From NCBI RefSeq assembly GCF_014905175.1, contig NC_057789.1, forward strand, positions 24,114,555 through 24,178,554: DNA of 64,000 bases. Reading direction: 5' to 3'. A program made the position numbers and the translations under genes. Under the pieces are notes generated by a model. That model did not search any database. It was not told the origin of the DNA and saw only the letters and a program-made list of their open reading frames with translations. The DNA comes from Aphidius gifuensis. Lineage: Eukaryota > Arthropoda > Insecta > Hymenoptera > Braconidae. Position 1 is the first letter of the stretch. Each line of letters begins with the position of its first letter. This document shows positions 1-15,500 of the stretch, one piece after another.

Positions 1-464
1 CCATTATTCACAAATATTTATATAAAAAAATAAAAAATAAAATGAATTTTCTAAAAACATTATCTAACACTAAAATGGATAATTAATTTTCACTTATTTT
101 CCATTGTGTAAATTTAAATCTGATAATTATTTAACATAAAATTCAAATAATAAGCTTGTTATTAAAATATTTTAACAAACACTTGAAAAACTTTGCAACT
201 AAATTGATATTTATGGCGTAATTTAAATTTAAATTTACCATTGATCCATCAACTTTCAAATATGAATTTGTTAATAATTATTGTTATCATATCACAAAGC
301 TTATTACTTCATGGACAAATAACCACACAATTTAAATTATTATTTCAATTGAAATTATATTTTTTAATTGATGTTTTTCATGCAATCGAGTTATTATTTT
401 CATTATTATTTTTTTCCTACAAACGCTAATAATTATTAGCTTGCAATTTAAAATAAAAAATAAA

Positions 465-470
465 TTTATT
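465..470 (-). terminator. Polyadenylation signal of cpo
   Basis: AATAAA on the minus strand, about 86 bases past the cpo stop codon. The first 460 bases of the window beyond it are A+T-rich with no gene I can support. Confidence 0.5.
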
Positions 471-555
471 GCTAGATATTTATAATATTTTTTTTTTTGT
501 TACTAACGTGCATCTGGGCATTGTTTGGCTGCTCTAAACCTTTGTCCGCAGATAG

Positions 556-3500
556 TCAAAGATAAGAACGTACAGGAACCTGTGGATGTAAGGCAGGATG
601 AACAAGTGTTGCATGTTGAAGTGTACCAGGTAATTCACCGCCTGTTGAATAAGCAAGAGGATGATGCCATAATTCAGGTCCACCAGGGAAAAATGGACTT
701 CCTAAGTCTGAAAATTAAATATAAAATTTTTAAAAATTTCATCATTTCCAATTTAATAGAAAATCATTTTTATAAATTTTTTTTTTTTTTCGAAAAATTA
801 AAAATCTAAATTATTAATTTTTTTAATTAAAAATTTATCATTAATTTGCATAAATTTTAGAAATAATTAAGAAAATAAAAATAATTATTTTTTTTATTTT
901 TCATCTTGATTTTTTAAATATTATGTAATGAAAAATAATTTATATTTTGTTTGTTAATTATCTTCTTTAAATTTTATGACTTTTAATATAGTTAAAAATA
1001 ATAACATGAAAATATTATATAAATAATAATAATAGCTTGTTTGACTAAGTTGATGAATATATTTGTCAAAGTTTGAGTTGAAATTTCAGTGATAACATTG
1101 ATAACTCAAAGGTCTCATTATCAAGATGACTCACCAAGGATGAAACTATCTTAAAAACTTTTTAACTCACTTTTTAAATAGACAAGATATATATTCCCTC
1201 GGTATGCAATTAATTCTTCAACTACGAGACTCGAATTGGTCTTAAACTTGAGAATATAAATTCAACGTAGAAAATAAAACAAAAAAAAATATATATATTT
1301 AAAAATAAATAAAATAAAGAGACATGAAATGAAAAAAAATTGACAAAGAGAAAATAAACACTGTATAAAGTTATACATAAAAAATATATATGTTTATAAA
1401 ACTAGTACAATAGAAAAAGCTTTAAAAAAAAAAAAACCAAAGCAAACTCATTTCTTAAGTTTTCGTTTGAATTTAAACGTTTTTATGTTTATTTATTTTT
1501 TATTTTTATCTTGTACTTTTTATTCTGGAATCTTTTTCACTCAGAGAGCAAATATCTTGCATGGATATTGAATTTTAAATTTTTTTTTTCCATTAATCTT
1601 TATTGTTTTATAATTATTTATTAATTTTTTAATTTTAATTTCATTTTTATATACTCTATATATTTTAAAAACGAATGGAAATTATGAAAATTAAATTTTT
1701 AAATTGAAAATATACTTAGTTATTAAATTTCAATTTTTTTTAATTTTAATTATTTAATTATTTTTTTGATTTATCATTTTTGCAATTGTCATTGTTTTTC
1801 GATTTGTAATATTTTTTAAAAAATTTTTAAAAATTCAATTTTCAAATTTAAAAAACAGATATTTTTTTTGGAATTTTAATTTTTTTTTTCTCATTAAAAT
1901 TCTTTATTTTATTTAATTTTTAAACAATAATTATTGTTATTTTTCATTTAGTAAAATTCAAAAAAATAAACAAAAATTGAATTTTAAATTGTTTTTACAA
2001 TAAAATTTGTAATTTTATATCTTTTTTATAAACTTATCATCAAAAAAACTGTTGCTATTTTTCAATGGAAAATTTTAAAACCAAATAAATATTCAAAATA
2101 GTCAATTTATCAGTAATTCATACAAGTGCTTGTGAGATAAAAGATGTTGGTGATTCAATAAAAAAAAAAATGGATGGATAGAATTAATGTGTAATAGGAA
2201 ATTTGGAAATAAAGTGATACAAGGTAATGTGATGTACCCTTATTCCACTGTCATTCAATTGTTAATAAATATTATTTTACAATAAAAAAAAAAAAAGGAA
2301 ATCAACAAACTAAATGATTTTTAAATTTCAAAACAAACTTGTTAATTAAAAAAATATAACTAAATTAAATCAACAAAAAACATTAATTATAATTAATAAA
2401 TTAATAACTAATTTAATTTTAAAAAATATAAATAATTAAAAAACGGCGAGTGAAAAGAGTGGCGGTGCATACTTACGTCCGGTTAGAGGGTGCATCAGAG
2501 CGGGGTGCGAGGTGGCTGCTGCAGCGGCTGGTTGCTTGGGTTTGCTAACCTTTGTGTTACTTTTTGCAAATTCCAAACGTATGGTTTGTGGCATATCAGG
2601 ATCAAATTTAACCCCCTGCTGGAAATAGATCCCTAAATTAGTAAAAATGGGAAATAGGATTTGTGGTTTTTTTTTTTTTCTTTTTTTTTTTTTCACATTA
2701 ATTAATTATGCATTTTAATTAATTAATTAACTCATATAACCAATGAAAAAAAAAAACAATAATTAAATCAACAATTTATTATATATATTATATAAAAATA
2801 ATTAAAATTAATTACTTTTTTTTTTTCTTTTAAATTTAATTAAAATTTTTGATAATGATTTTTTTTTTAAATTTTCAAATTAACAAAATATGTATTCATT
2901 TAATTGTATATACAAGAATATTTTAATATTTTTTAATTTGATAAAATTGTCTTTTAATTGAATTTATTTTTTTATAATAATATTGAGAGGGTTTATAGAG
3001 AGGGCTGGTTGAGGTGGAATTGGTGAGCAAGGGTTTGACTTTAGGGGTGGATATTTGTGTGAGCCAGATGGCATCAATAGTGGATTATAAAAAAAAAAAT
3101 ATAATATATTATTAAAAATAAAATAAAGGCATATATTTAACTATACATTGCAGTATTGCGTGAGGTCAAGTTGCGTGTTGTGGTTTTTAAGAAGAGAGAA
3201 ACAGAGAATAAATGAAATATATGAAATACTTGGTGTTGAGTATATACTTGAATAATAATATTAACTAGTTTTATAATATATAACAAACACCACCATCTAA
3301 ATATAGTTAAATTTGGGCATGGGTCAAGGGTTGTGGGTGGTTTTAAGTGAAACAGGATTATATTGTTTAATTGACTAAATATCACACGGTGCAAATTAAA
3401 TTTTCATTGTTATATTATTATAAATATTAACTATTATATTTTTATTATTACTTTTTTGTTTAATTGATAATAAAAATTTATTATTTAGTTAATAAAATTA

Positions 3501-6500
3501 TATCTTGTATTTTTTTTAATAATTTTTTTTTGTTAGTAGGTTTTTTTTTTTAAATATATAAATTGTTACCTGTAAATCTTGTTTTGCTGCTTCAGCTCCT
3601 GCTCTTGTGTGAAATGTTACAAAACCTACCGGCTGTAAAGAAATAATTTTTTTTTTTAATAAAAATTTAAAGATTGTATTTTTTGTTTTTAATATTTTCG
3701 AAAAAATATATTTATATTTGGAAAAGTTTTTGAGATTCGAATTATTTTATTTTCATTTTCAAGTCAAGGACAAGCCATTTAAAGTTGATATAAATTCACA
3801 AAATTTACTTGATTTTAATTTTTATGAGCAGGTTTTTAAATATTATCAAAATAAAATTATAAAAAGTTAAAAAATCTTTCTAATATTTTTTTAAAATAAA
3901 TCACAAAAACACTTCAATTTCAATTTTTTTCCATCCATTTATTGATTTGTATTTAATTTAATATACGAAACTGAAAAATAATTGAAATAGTTTTTAAAAC
4001 TTCTCTAAAATCGCCCCATTTGAATAAATAACTGGAGAAATTTTCCATCAATTTCTCTGGATAAATTTGGATCTAAAAAAATTTATTCCACGATTTTTTA
4101 ACTTGAAAAAATATCAAAAAAAACTTGAAAGTATTTCTTCAAGCTTTAAGCTTCAAAAGAAATATTTGAAGATATATTTTTCTACCAGAAAATGATTCTA
4201 AAACTCGGAGTTATTTAAAATAATTGACTGGAAAAATATATGCAGTCATTTTACTGAATGAAAATTCATTAAAGTCATATTTTAAATTTAGCCATAATAC
4301 CAATTTTTAGCTCACAAAGAAATCCTTGAAATTTTTAATGTTTAATTAATTTGAATTGATAATGATAATATGAAGAAAGAATACATTGTGTAGACAATTT
4401 GTTGGAAGAATATTTTAGTGTTATCGATTCGTGTCTGACTGTGCCAGGCCGTATCTACTGGCTGTGTCTACTGGCGCTCTAGTTGGTTTATAGCCGGACG
4501 AAAATTGCTTAACCCACATTCAAAAAATAAAAAAAATAAAAAATGATCCAAATAAATATTGTAAATGACATTCATGAGTTTATCCTCAATATCGTGTATT
4601 GAATATTTTGTGACATCCCTTATTTATAACAGCTGTTTTATCTATTTTTATTTTGAATTGAATTTTCAAAAATTTTTGCACGATCAAAATTTAATTTTTT
4701 AAATTAAGTTATTCAACAACTAGGCTGTATATAAAATTTACTTATTAACAAATTATCAAACCTAAACTCTTCAATGCTAAAATGAGCATAAATAAATTGC
4801 AAAAATTTTACGGAAAATTTGTAAATAATAAATTTTTTCTAGCTCGAAATTTTAGCGCAACTTTGTAGAAACGTATTTAACTTTAAAATTTGTTACTATA
4901 AAAAAACAAAAAAAAAATGTAAAAAAATTTTTATCTATAGAGTAATATTAGAGGGATATTTAAAAATTAATTAATTTTTTTTTTCCTTTAAATATCAAAC
5001 TGGGAGCAAAAAAAAATGTGAATTTAAAAATAAAAAAAATGTCAACGAGTCTAAAAAAAGTTTTAGCACATCGAATGGAAGATAAATTTTCTTTCCATCT
5101 GGACAATTTAATAAAAAACTTTTCAACTAGATATACCGTCACTTGACAACTTCATTATTTGCGATTGCCAATAGTTTTTATTTTGAAAATAAAATAACAA
5201 ATAAATAAAATCACATTTTCGTTTTTATTTTTTTATTACTTTAAAATTACTTACCGATGCAGTTTTTCCATTTTTACTCGTTACTTTTAGCAGTGAATTT
5301 TCATAACCCTGTAAATAGTAATAAAAAATTAATTAATTTGTTGAATAAATAAAAAATTATAATTATTATAAAAAAATTAAATGTAAAATTTTATTTTTCA
5401 TCAAAATTTTAAAATTTTTTTTTATTAAAATAATAAATAAAATATTTTCATCTTGTGTACTTTTAATTAATTAATTACATACACATTTTTCGAGTAAAAC
5501 TTTTATAAAATTTTATGAACCAGAGGTTATAATTAAATAAAAAAAAAACCTTAAAATAATTTTTCATATATTTTTTTCAAATTTTATTAACATTTTTTTT
5601 TTTGTATTATTTACATTAATATTTTATTTCTCAAACTACCCTGTAGTTGGAACGTTATGACATCGTAATTTTTTAAAAATACAAGACTCGTAAAACGCAT
5701 GTACAGTAATTGTACGATGCTTGGTAGAAAAATAAAAAAAAGTACACTAAAAAAAAAGCCACAATGTACAATTGTTATGAACTTTAGAACGTACATTGTC
5801 TCCAAGTATCCAAGATGATGATGAGCATCAAAGTGTAAAAGGAAATAAATTCCATCATGATTATTCATGTGAGGAACAATCCGGAATTCATGATGAATTT
5901 ATAAATATATTAAAAATATTAATGAGAATTCACCGTGTAAATTAATCCTAGGATCATCTTGAATTTAGAATTGTTCACTAGTGAGCTTAGATGAGTAATC
6001 AGGATGATCTTCAACATGTAGTTCATCATGTCTTTATGACGGAGGAAATTTTTCCGCCGTAGTATAGCGGGGAGAGACCGCAGCACCGTATGGCGCTCGC
6101 ACAATGTGCCGCGAATATTTAAACGTTGATACATACTGACACAGAATCAAGTTCAAAATGGACTTTACAGTATTTTTTTTAAACTCAAAATCAAGAAGAC
6201 TAGGTCTTCTTTGATAAATACCGTAAGGTGAACAGAAACACTACGATGTTTTTCCTCCATCAACTTGAACACCCGGAGACATCAATCATGACACGAATCA
6301 TATAAAAATTTTACGGTGTAAATGAGTATGTATTTTTAAAAAATTACAGCTTCGTGGTATTACAACAAGATGATTTTAAATTAATACAAAAATTAAACAT
6401 AATAATAAAGAAAATATTTCAAAGAAAAAGATGAATTATTATCAGGAAAATAAAATGTTCAACCAGATGAGGAAATTATATTTATTCCAGGTATCATCTG

Positions 6501-9500
6501 GACTTTTGTAAAAAAATTATTACGCAATAAAAATTTAAAAATTTTATAACAATTTTATTATGAAATTTAAAAATTATTATAATATTTATTTCTATATTTT
6601 AATCTTAATACAAAAATATATTTTGTTTTTTTTTTTTTTTATGAAAAAGAATATTGTTCATGTATTCAATGTGCACATGTGTGTTATCATACATGTGTAT
6701 TATTAAAATGTACAGGTGAGTATACCATCAGCATAATATCTACCAAAGAAATATATAAAAAAAAAAATATATATTCTGGAAACTGGAAATGTTGTACTTG
6801 CTAATGCAAGACATGAGATTCTTGTAGAGCAAAAATAGAGATAAAAATAAATAAATAAATTTTTTTTAAAAAAAAAAAACATACTTTTACATACAAGTTG
6901 TGTTAAATATGTTTTGAACGTGCTGGTAACATTTGATAGTCGTTTACTTGACTAGTTAATACGCGATAATCATAAAAATACAAAAATAAATAAAGTAAAA
7001 ATAAATCAAATGTTAAGTATAATTATAAATAAAATACGAGTTAGATAATCATTAGTATAAATTATATTTTAAATTGTAAAAAATATAAATAATAAATAAA
7101 CAGTAAATTTAATTAATTTTAAAAGTTTTAAAACGATAAAAAATATTATAAATAGGCAACAAAAATTTGATAAAATATATATTTAATAAAAATTTTTAGC
7201 TGATGATAAAATGTTAAACTTATGGTACACAGGTGGTTTAATGTATTGACCAAATTCGTGTACTGTAGCAATTAGAATCAGGGTGTAACACAAAGAGTGA
7301 TTATCTTTATTTTTTTTTGAATTTTTTTTAGCCGCAATTTTTTGTAACAAACATACATTGATTAATCATTAAAGTCCACTTTGAAATCACATTTCGTGTT
7401 GTAAATATTTATTTTTTTTGCATGAAAAAATTTACATGGAAAAAAGAAAAAAATAATTTACATAGAGGTTTATTTTGTTTGTGAAAAAACGCATTGATTT
7501 GGGAATAATATATTGAAAAATAAAAAATAAAAATTAACGATTTGTATTATTGAAAAATTAAATGAATTAATTATTCAAATCTGTGATTGATAATTCGGTT
7601 AAATTGATTATTGGAAATTTAAAAAATTATCTTTAATTAAAAAAATCATAAAAAAAAAGCATCTTTGGGTTAAAAGGAACGCAGGGAAGTGACAATATTC
7701 CGATATCCGATAAAACGACAATATCATTTCTATCAAATTAACTGTGGAAAGAGAAAATAATAATTTCCGATAATAAAGACTAGTCGAAAAAAAAAAAAAA
7801 ATATGTTTATATTAAAATGTCACAATTGTTTGATTCAAAGTGCATTATAAAATTTGTTATTTTCAAACCACTGCTTTATAACTAACTGTCTTTTGCAAGG
7901 TTAAAAAAAAAAGTCAAAAAAAAATTGTGATTATTCAACTAGTCTGTGTTGTATGATTTTTAATTTTATCATAACTTCAAAGATTTTTTTTTTGCCGATT
8001 GAATGAAAAGTTTACAGAACGAAAAATAAAAAAAATAAAAAAAAGTGAATTACATTTTATATTTTAGGGCATTTCGACAATTTATAATAGGGGAATTTGA
8101 GTGATGATAAAATTGAAGCAGTCTGAGCAAATAACTATACAATTACAATCACTTAATTATTAGTTAATTAATTAATTAATCAACACAGGCAAATAAAACT
8201 TATGGAGAAAAAACGCAAATATAAATAACGAAAATTTAAATGTCAATAGACAGATAAAATGAAAAAAAAAATGAATAAAATAATAATATACTAAAAAACA
8301 AACAAGTTTTGAAATAAAATAGGATAAAATAATGATAATAATAAAATGTATAAAATATGAAACTCACCTCGTATGCTCTAAAGAGAAGATAAAGTTCTCT
8401 TGGTTTTGCGTCCATCGGCAAACCGCTCACGAACAAGGTTCGCACCTGAAACACAAAGGACAAAATAAAATAAAAATACGTTAATATTGTTAATTAAGAT
8501 AATTAGTTGTGGTTACTGAGTAAATAAATCAAATTAAATTAAAAGATAAGAGACCGACAAAGGAAAAACAACTAAAAATGTTTTGATATATTACAAATTC
8601 TAAATTGTATTTTTATAAATGTCGAATATTTCAGTATATAAATTGAACATTTTTTTTAATTCATTAAAATATACATCATTGTATTGAAGGTAAAGAAGCG
8701 TAAGTGCAAAAAAAAAAAAAAAAAAAAATCAGTTTAAAAGATCAAAGAAAAAAATATATCTCCAAATTTTTTTGGCAAAATGTTTTTATCGTTTTTTTTT
8801 TATCAACGTTGTTTAAACAATTAAAAAAAAAAATTAAATTGAAAAAAGCACAAGTAACTGTAGATAATTAAATAAAGACATATCTCCATGTACTTACGCC
8901 TCTTTACCATTAATTTATTTTATATTTAATTGTAAAAAAAGGGCGTACGTCCAATGAAACTTATTAACAAATTTATAAATTCTCTGAGAATATTTCAAAG
9001 TATAATAGCCAAGTTATTTGCCAAAATAATTATCAAAAATATATTTTCTAAATTTGAAAATATACATTATTTAAATTCCAACAATGACAATTATTACATT
9101 TCTTTATCTTTACTGCGACAATATATCCAAGAATACAATAAAAATTGCTACGATAAAAATGGCTATTAATTTATTTTTGTAGCACAAATGTGCTTCAGTA
9201 TTTTATATTTTTTCATTTTTAACAAAGCATATTGTAAACTTAAAAAATATATTTTCTTAGTGTTAAATTAATTTAAAAAAAAAAACTAATAATATCCGGA
9301 TAATTTAACATCAATAAATTTATTTCGTGAGACAATAATAAATTTAAAGGACAATAGATCATGGATGATAGAATATACACTCCCAAATGGTATATATACT
9401 CATTTAAGCATAACGTACAATTTCTATTGTTCATGCTTCGATCGATTGCAATATGTCCATTTCTTGTCCAATATGGATTATTCCATCTCGACTTATTATA

Positions 9501-12500
9501 CCAGTCAAGCTCCATATATATACAATGATCCTTGTAATTCATTATTTACAAAATAACAGGGCTTTCGTCTTGCTTGATTATTCTCTCCCTAAACCATTAT
9601 TCAATAGAAAAAAAAATTTAATTTTACTGTTATATTTTTTTACAAAAGATTCCCAAAACAATCTTCCTTAAACTCTTTAAATATTTTTTCTATGAAACAA
9701 TCATCTTTGTATTTATCTTTGAGAGAATTTACTTAAAAAAATCTTGTTTTTCTCTGTTAAACAAAGCTCAAAGATTAAAAAAAAATTTCAATGAAACTTT
9801 TAAAATAATATTTTTTAAATAGCTACCTATTTAAAATTGTTGATAATTCATTTAGCCAATAAAACAGCATTATTAAATCTCATACAACCTTCACTTTTAA
9901 TCTAGAAAAAAAAATCATAATAAAAATTGAAAAAAACTAAAAAAAATTGGATAAAACTTTTCACTATTTTTCAATAAAAAAAACAATAATATTAATAATT
10001 ATAATAATTATTATTACAAATGCATAAAACAACAAATAATTTATTATTATTATTATTTATTATGATGTCATCATTAACTCGCGATCCTTTGTGAAATAAA
10101 AAATAAAATAATAATTATATTTATCATTGTGCTTCGAATAAATTTTATTTTTTTTTTTCAATATAACAACCTTGAAAAAAAAATATCAAGTATCATTCTA
10201 TGATGTAATTTACCTGACAAATTATATTTCAAATAAAAATATTGAAAAATCAATTATAAGTTTGAAAGAAAATAAAATAAAAGTTGTATAAAATTTATAA
10301 AAAATAATTACAAATATACATGAAGTTTTATATAAAAGAAAGAAAAATTTAAATTTTTAGATAATCCTGTTGATATATATTTGTGAAACATGTTTGTATT
10401 TTAAATCGAATTTCGATAAAAGAATTTTTTTAAAATAACCAACGAGAATGTTATAAAAATAAATAGGTAAAAGAAAAAAAAAAAAAAAAAAAATCTAATG
10501 TGCATTGAGGATATGATCGTCAGGGTGAAAATCCAAGAAGCGTGATTCCGGTTGAATGTGTATGTACATGGATGTATGTATAATGTAAGACAATATAAAC
10601 TACCGGAGCTTAGGCTGGATGAACACCAGCCAACAATATGGATTTGTATTTTGTATACACACGTGTTGTACGACATTATTATCACAAGTTCACCAACAAA
10701 CGAGACACATACGTGAAGGTTTCATGCTTGACAACAACGAATCAACTTTGTATTATTATTAAAGAAATCTATAACAATATACTCATTGTTAGATATAGAT
10801 ACATTGTTGGTTGAACCGATTTTCACATTATTTTTGGTGTTTTAAATTTTAGGGGTTTTAGGTTTCTAGGTCTTAGGTTTTTTTGTAAATTATAAACTAC
10901 TTGTATAATTTAAACTTTTCAAGATAATTACAAGTTGAAATTTAGTTTGTCTTTGATCTCTTGGCATGGGTATTTATTTGTTTATTTGTATAAATAAATT
11001 TGTAATTTTATATTAGTGTAATATACGAGAATAAAAAAATTCATATTTTTTTTTTTTTTTTAATGATTGAAGAGTTATGAAGAGAGTAATAATAATTAAA
11101 ATTTAGTGTTAATATTTTTTTTTTTTTTTTTGGTTTATGTATGTATTTTGACGTTAATACTTTTACTCGTGATAATATATATTATCGCATTAAAAGTAAA
11201 GAAGCATTAGTACTGAAAAAAAATGTAGTTTTAATTTTTTTTAAGTTTTTTTATTTTATATAGCTAGAAAAATTAAGTGACAAAGGAATTAATGGATTGG
11301 CTATGTATAAAGAAGGAAAAATCTTTTTATTATAATTGTTATTTTGATTTTTTTATGTTTGTTCATAGACAAAGACTGACAAAATATATTGTATTATTAT
11401 TTGACCTTGAATTCTAAAAATGACAAAAAGAAAAAACTATAATTTATTTATTACAAAAAAATAAATATATATTATTAAATTAATTTTATAAATAAATTAT
11501 TCTACAAAAATAAAATACACATCATTGTATTGAAGGTAAAAAAGCGTAAGTGCAAAAAAAAAAAAAAAATCAATTTAAAAGATCAAAGAAAAAAATATAT
11601 CTCCAAATTTTTTTGGCAAAATGTTTTTATCGTTTTTTTTTTTCAACGTTGTTTAAACAATTAAAAAAAAAAATTAAATTGAAAAAAGCACAAGTAACTG
11701 TAGATAATTAAATAAAGACATATCTCCATGTACTTACGCCTCTTTACCATTAATTTATTTTATATTTAATTGTAAAAAAAGGGCGTAAGTCCAATGAAAC
11801 TTATTAACAAATTTATAAATTCTCTGAGAATATTTCAAAGTATAATAGCCAAGTTATTTGCCAAAATAATTATCAAAAATATATTTTCTAAATTTAAAAA
11901 AATACATTATTTAAATTCCAACAATGACAATTATTACATTTCTTTATCTTTACTGCGACAATACATAAATGTAGGTATATACAATACAGGTTGCAATGCA
12001 TGCTACGATAAAAATGGCTGTTAATTTATTTCACAAGTATTGCATTTCAAATAAATTATATTACGATCATATTGTACTTTGCTTATAAAAGAAAAAAAAA
12101 TCAAATCTTTATGTAAGATAATAATGTCTCGTGTATAAATACAAATTTTATAATCAGTTTATTTAATTTTAATGCGGTATATAAATAAGAACACCTTCAT
12201 AGTCTTTATGACTTTCTCAAGTTTTATATTTAAATACCAAAATCCTCCTTCAAAATTACATAGAGCTACTTTTCAAAACTATTTATCCACACATGCATTA
12301 AATAAAAATCAAAAATATAATTTTACTTTCATATAATAATCCGCATAAAATTTAAAGCTCCAAGCAAAATTTTATATTTTTTAAAAAATCCATTAACCTG
12401 ATAATCAAAAGTAAAAAAAAAGATTACTATTTTTTTATTTCATAAATAATTTAAAGGAAGAATTAATTTAAAAATTAAAATTTATATTCAAAGCATAGTG

Positions 12501-15500
12501 TGTGTTTGACTTAACAAACCAAACGGATGCATGGATGGCCGATTATGGTATATGTAAACGATTTGCAACAATAATTTTTCTACTTTTCCATGTGCAAATA
12601 AAAATAATAAAAAACAAAAAAAAACAAATTCAATGTCTATGTTAAAATTCAACAGCACATTACAAAAAAAAAATTCAATTTTTTTATCCTTTTTCACATG
12701 TATAAAATATACGAAACTAATTATATAAAAAACTTTTTATAATAGAAATTATTTATAATTCGTTTCTCTTACTAAATATTGTTAGAAAAAAAAAAGAAAA
12801 TTATTATAAAAAATGTATATATATATATATTTTTAAAATAATAATTTTGTTGGTTTTAAATTTCTCTTTTGAAATTTAATTTATATAAATATAATTGCGG
12901 ATTAAAACCGCGAGAATATATTTCGAAATATTGTAATTTAATAAATGTTACGATGAATTTATTTGAGTATATATAAAGTTTATAAAATGGTTATTCAAAT
13001 ATTTGAAATACATATTAATTTATAAATCTGTGTATTTAATTTTTGCTTAAAACTAAAATTCAAATGTTTATATATATTAAGTTGTTATACATTGAGTTGA
13101 CTATTGAAATAGATATGAATTTCGAATTGTTATTATTTGTTTGTTAACAAATTTGTATTGAATATAATATGAAAAGTTTGTTGTTGAATAAAGTTGATGG
13201 TCACTTTTAAAAGTAAAATACAATATAATTTGAAATAATATTATATACGAAAATTAAACTCTGCAATTTCAAATGTGAATTGTAACATATGGTTTAGCTA
13301 CATAGAACACTGCATCATCACGATTGCACGACGTACATTACAATTGCTTTGACCTCGCTTGGTGGATATTTTTTTTATTGTTATTATTGATACCACGTTA
13401 GTTCTATACACATATACTCTATACATTTCAACTGCAAAAATATATATAATTTTACAACACTGCACACTTGTGCAATAAATTAACAGCCATTTTTATCGTA
13501 GCATGCATTGCAACCTGTATTGTATATACCTACATTTATGTATTGTCGCAGTAAAGATAAAGAAATGTAATAATTGTCATTGTTGGAATTTAAATAATGT
13601 ATTTTTTTAAATTTAGAAAATATATTTTTGATAATTATTTTGGCAAATAACTTGGCTATTATACTTTGAAATATTCTCAGAGAATTTATAAATTTGTTAA
13701 TAAGTTTCATTGGACTTACGCCCTTTTTTTACAATTAAATATAAAATAAATTAATGGTAAAGAGGCGTAAGTCCATGGAGATATGTCTTTATTTAATTAT
13801 CTACAGTTACTTGTGCTTTTTTCAATTTAATTTTTTTTTTTAATTGTTTAAACAACGTTGGAAAAAAAAAAACGGTAAAAACATTTTGCCAAAAAAATTT
13901 GGAGATATATTTTTTTCTTTGATCTTTTAAACTGATTTTTTTTTTTTTTCTTTTGCACTTACGCTTCTTTACCTTCAATACAATGATGTGTATTTTATTT
14001 TTGTAGAATAATTTATTTATAAAATTAATTTAATAATATATATTTATTTTTTTTAAATATATTATTACTAATTTTTGATAAACTATATATTTTAAATAGC
14101 ATACTCAAATTTAATTAATTAAAAAAATTAATGTTCAATTTAAATACTATAAAATATTCGACAGACAGTCTTTGTCTATAAACCAACACAAAAAAAAAAA
14201 AAAAATCAAAATAATAATTATAATAAAAAGATTTTTCCTTCTTTTCACATAGGCAATTCCATTAATCTCTCGTAAATGATTGAAGAGTGTATACATAGTT
14301 GAAAACTAAAGTGAATTTTTTTTTCCTTCTTCTACTCCATTTTCTTAACTTTTACATTCAAGCCATGTTTTTTTTTTTCCTTCTACTCAATGGATGTAGA
14401 GTTTTATACTGGTCAAATCTTTTTGAATTTTCCAAGCAATTTTACTTTCATCAAAAATAAATACAAAAAAAAATTCAAACCTATAAATATTATATAAATA
14501 AAAAAAAGCCTTTAAAGCTTAAATAAAATTATCATTAACATTATAATATAAACAATTCAAGTTAGTCATATAAATAATAAAATCTATAGAAAAAAAAAAT
14601 GGATTATAGACAGACAGCGGCGACAGTAAGTCTGGAATAGTCTCATCAGGTACATGAACAAAACTATATACAGGTACCTGAATAAAAAAATATATACACA
14701 AGTGTATGTGTGTGTGATATCAGGTTGTTATATAGTGACCATGTATAGCTAGATGTCTATACGTATAGAGGTTTTGTGGCCTCGCAACGTCGATCACTTA
14801 TTCATGCGACGAGAAATGATTCCGGCCTGCAGTAACTACCCCACCTCCTTCTCTTTGTACCACCCAACCCACCACCCAATTTAACTTTAACATATACACA
14901 CGTACACATAGCTATATTATATTCAACCATGTGTAAAATAAAACAGCTTCATGCCTTCATCTAACTAAAGATTTTTCAAAAAGAAAAAAAAACCATTTTC
15001 TTTTTTTTTCACCTGAATATTTTCTTGTATAATAATTTTCAATTGAAAATTTCAAAAACACAAACAATATTTTTGTGTTATTTAAATTTTAAAATTCATA
15101 AAAATATAATTATTTTATTTTTTTACGGAGGTGGGATAGACGCGAAGCGTCCTACCATAGTATTTTTTTTTTTTGTTTTTTTTTTTTCCAATTGAAGATG
15201 AAATAGTATTGATAAAAAAAAAAAACACGTATGCATTTGTATAAAATTGCGTGATAATAACAGATAAAAAATAAATTGATAAAAAAAAATGTTATAAAAA
15301 ATTGTAGCAAGTGAAATTTCATGTTAAAATTTTTAGATATATATCAGATTATATAATTTTTTTTTTCCACTGAATCTAGGAGAATAAAAAATATTAAAAT
15401 TATATATATGCGAGCTTTGAATCAATCAATATTCAGGATGTGAATTTATTTGCGAACATCACGAACAAATTGTCTATATATAAAATGACGTTTTTCAATA

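Noticed and set aside
10851..10880. TTAGG-like words (TTAGGGG, TTAGG, CTAGG, TTAGG), reminiscent of insect telomere repeat
   Set aside because: Irregular, only three or four units, and inside an intron; best taken as chance.
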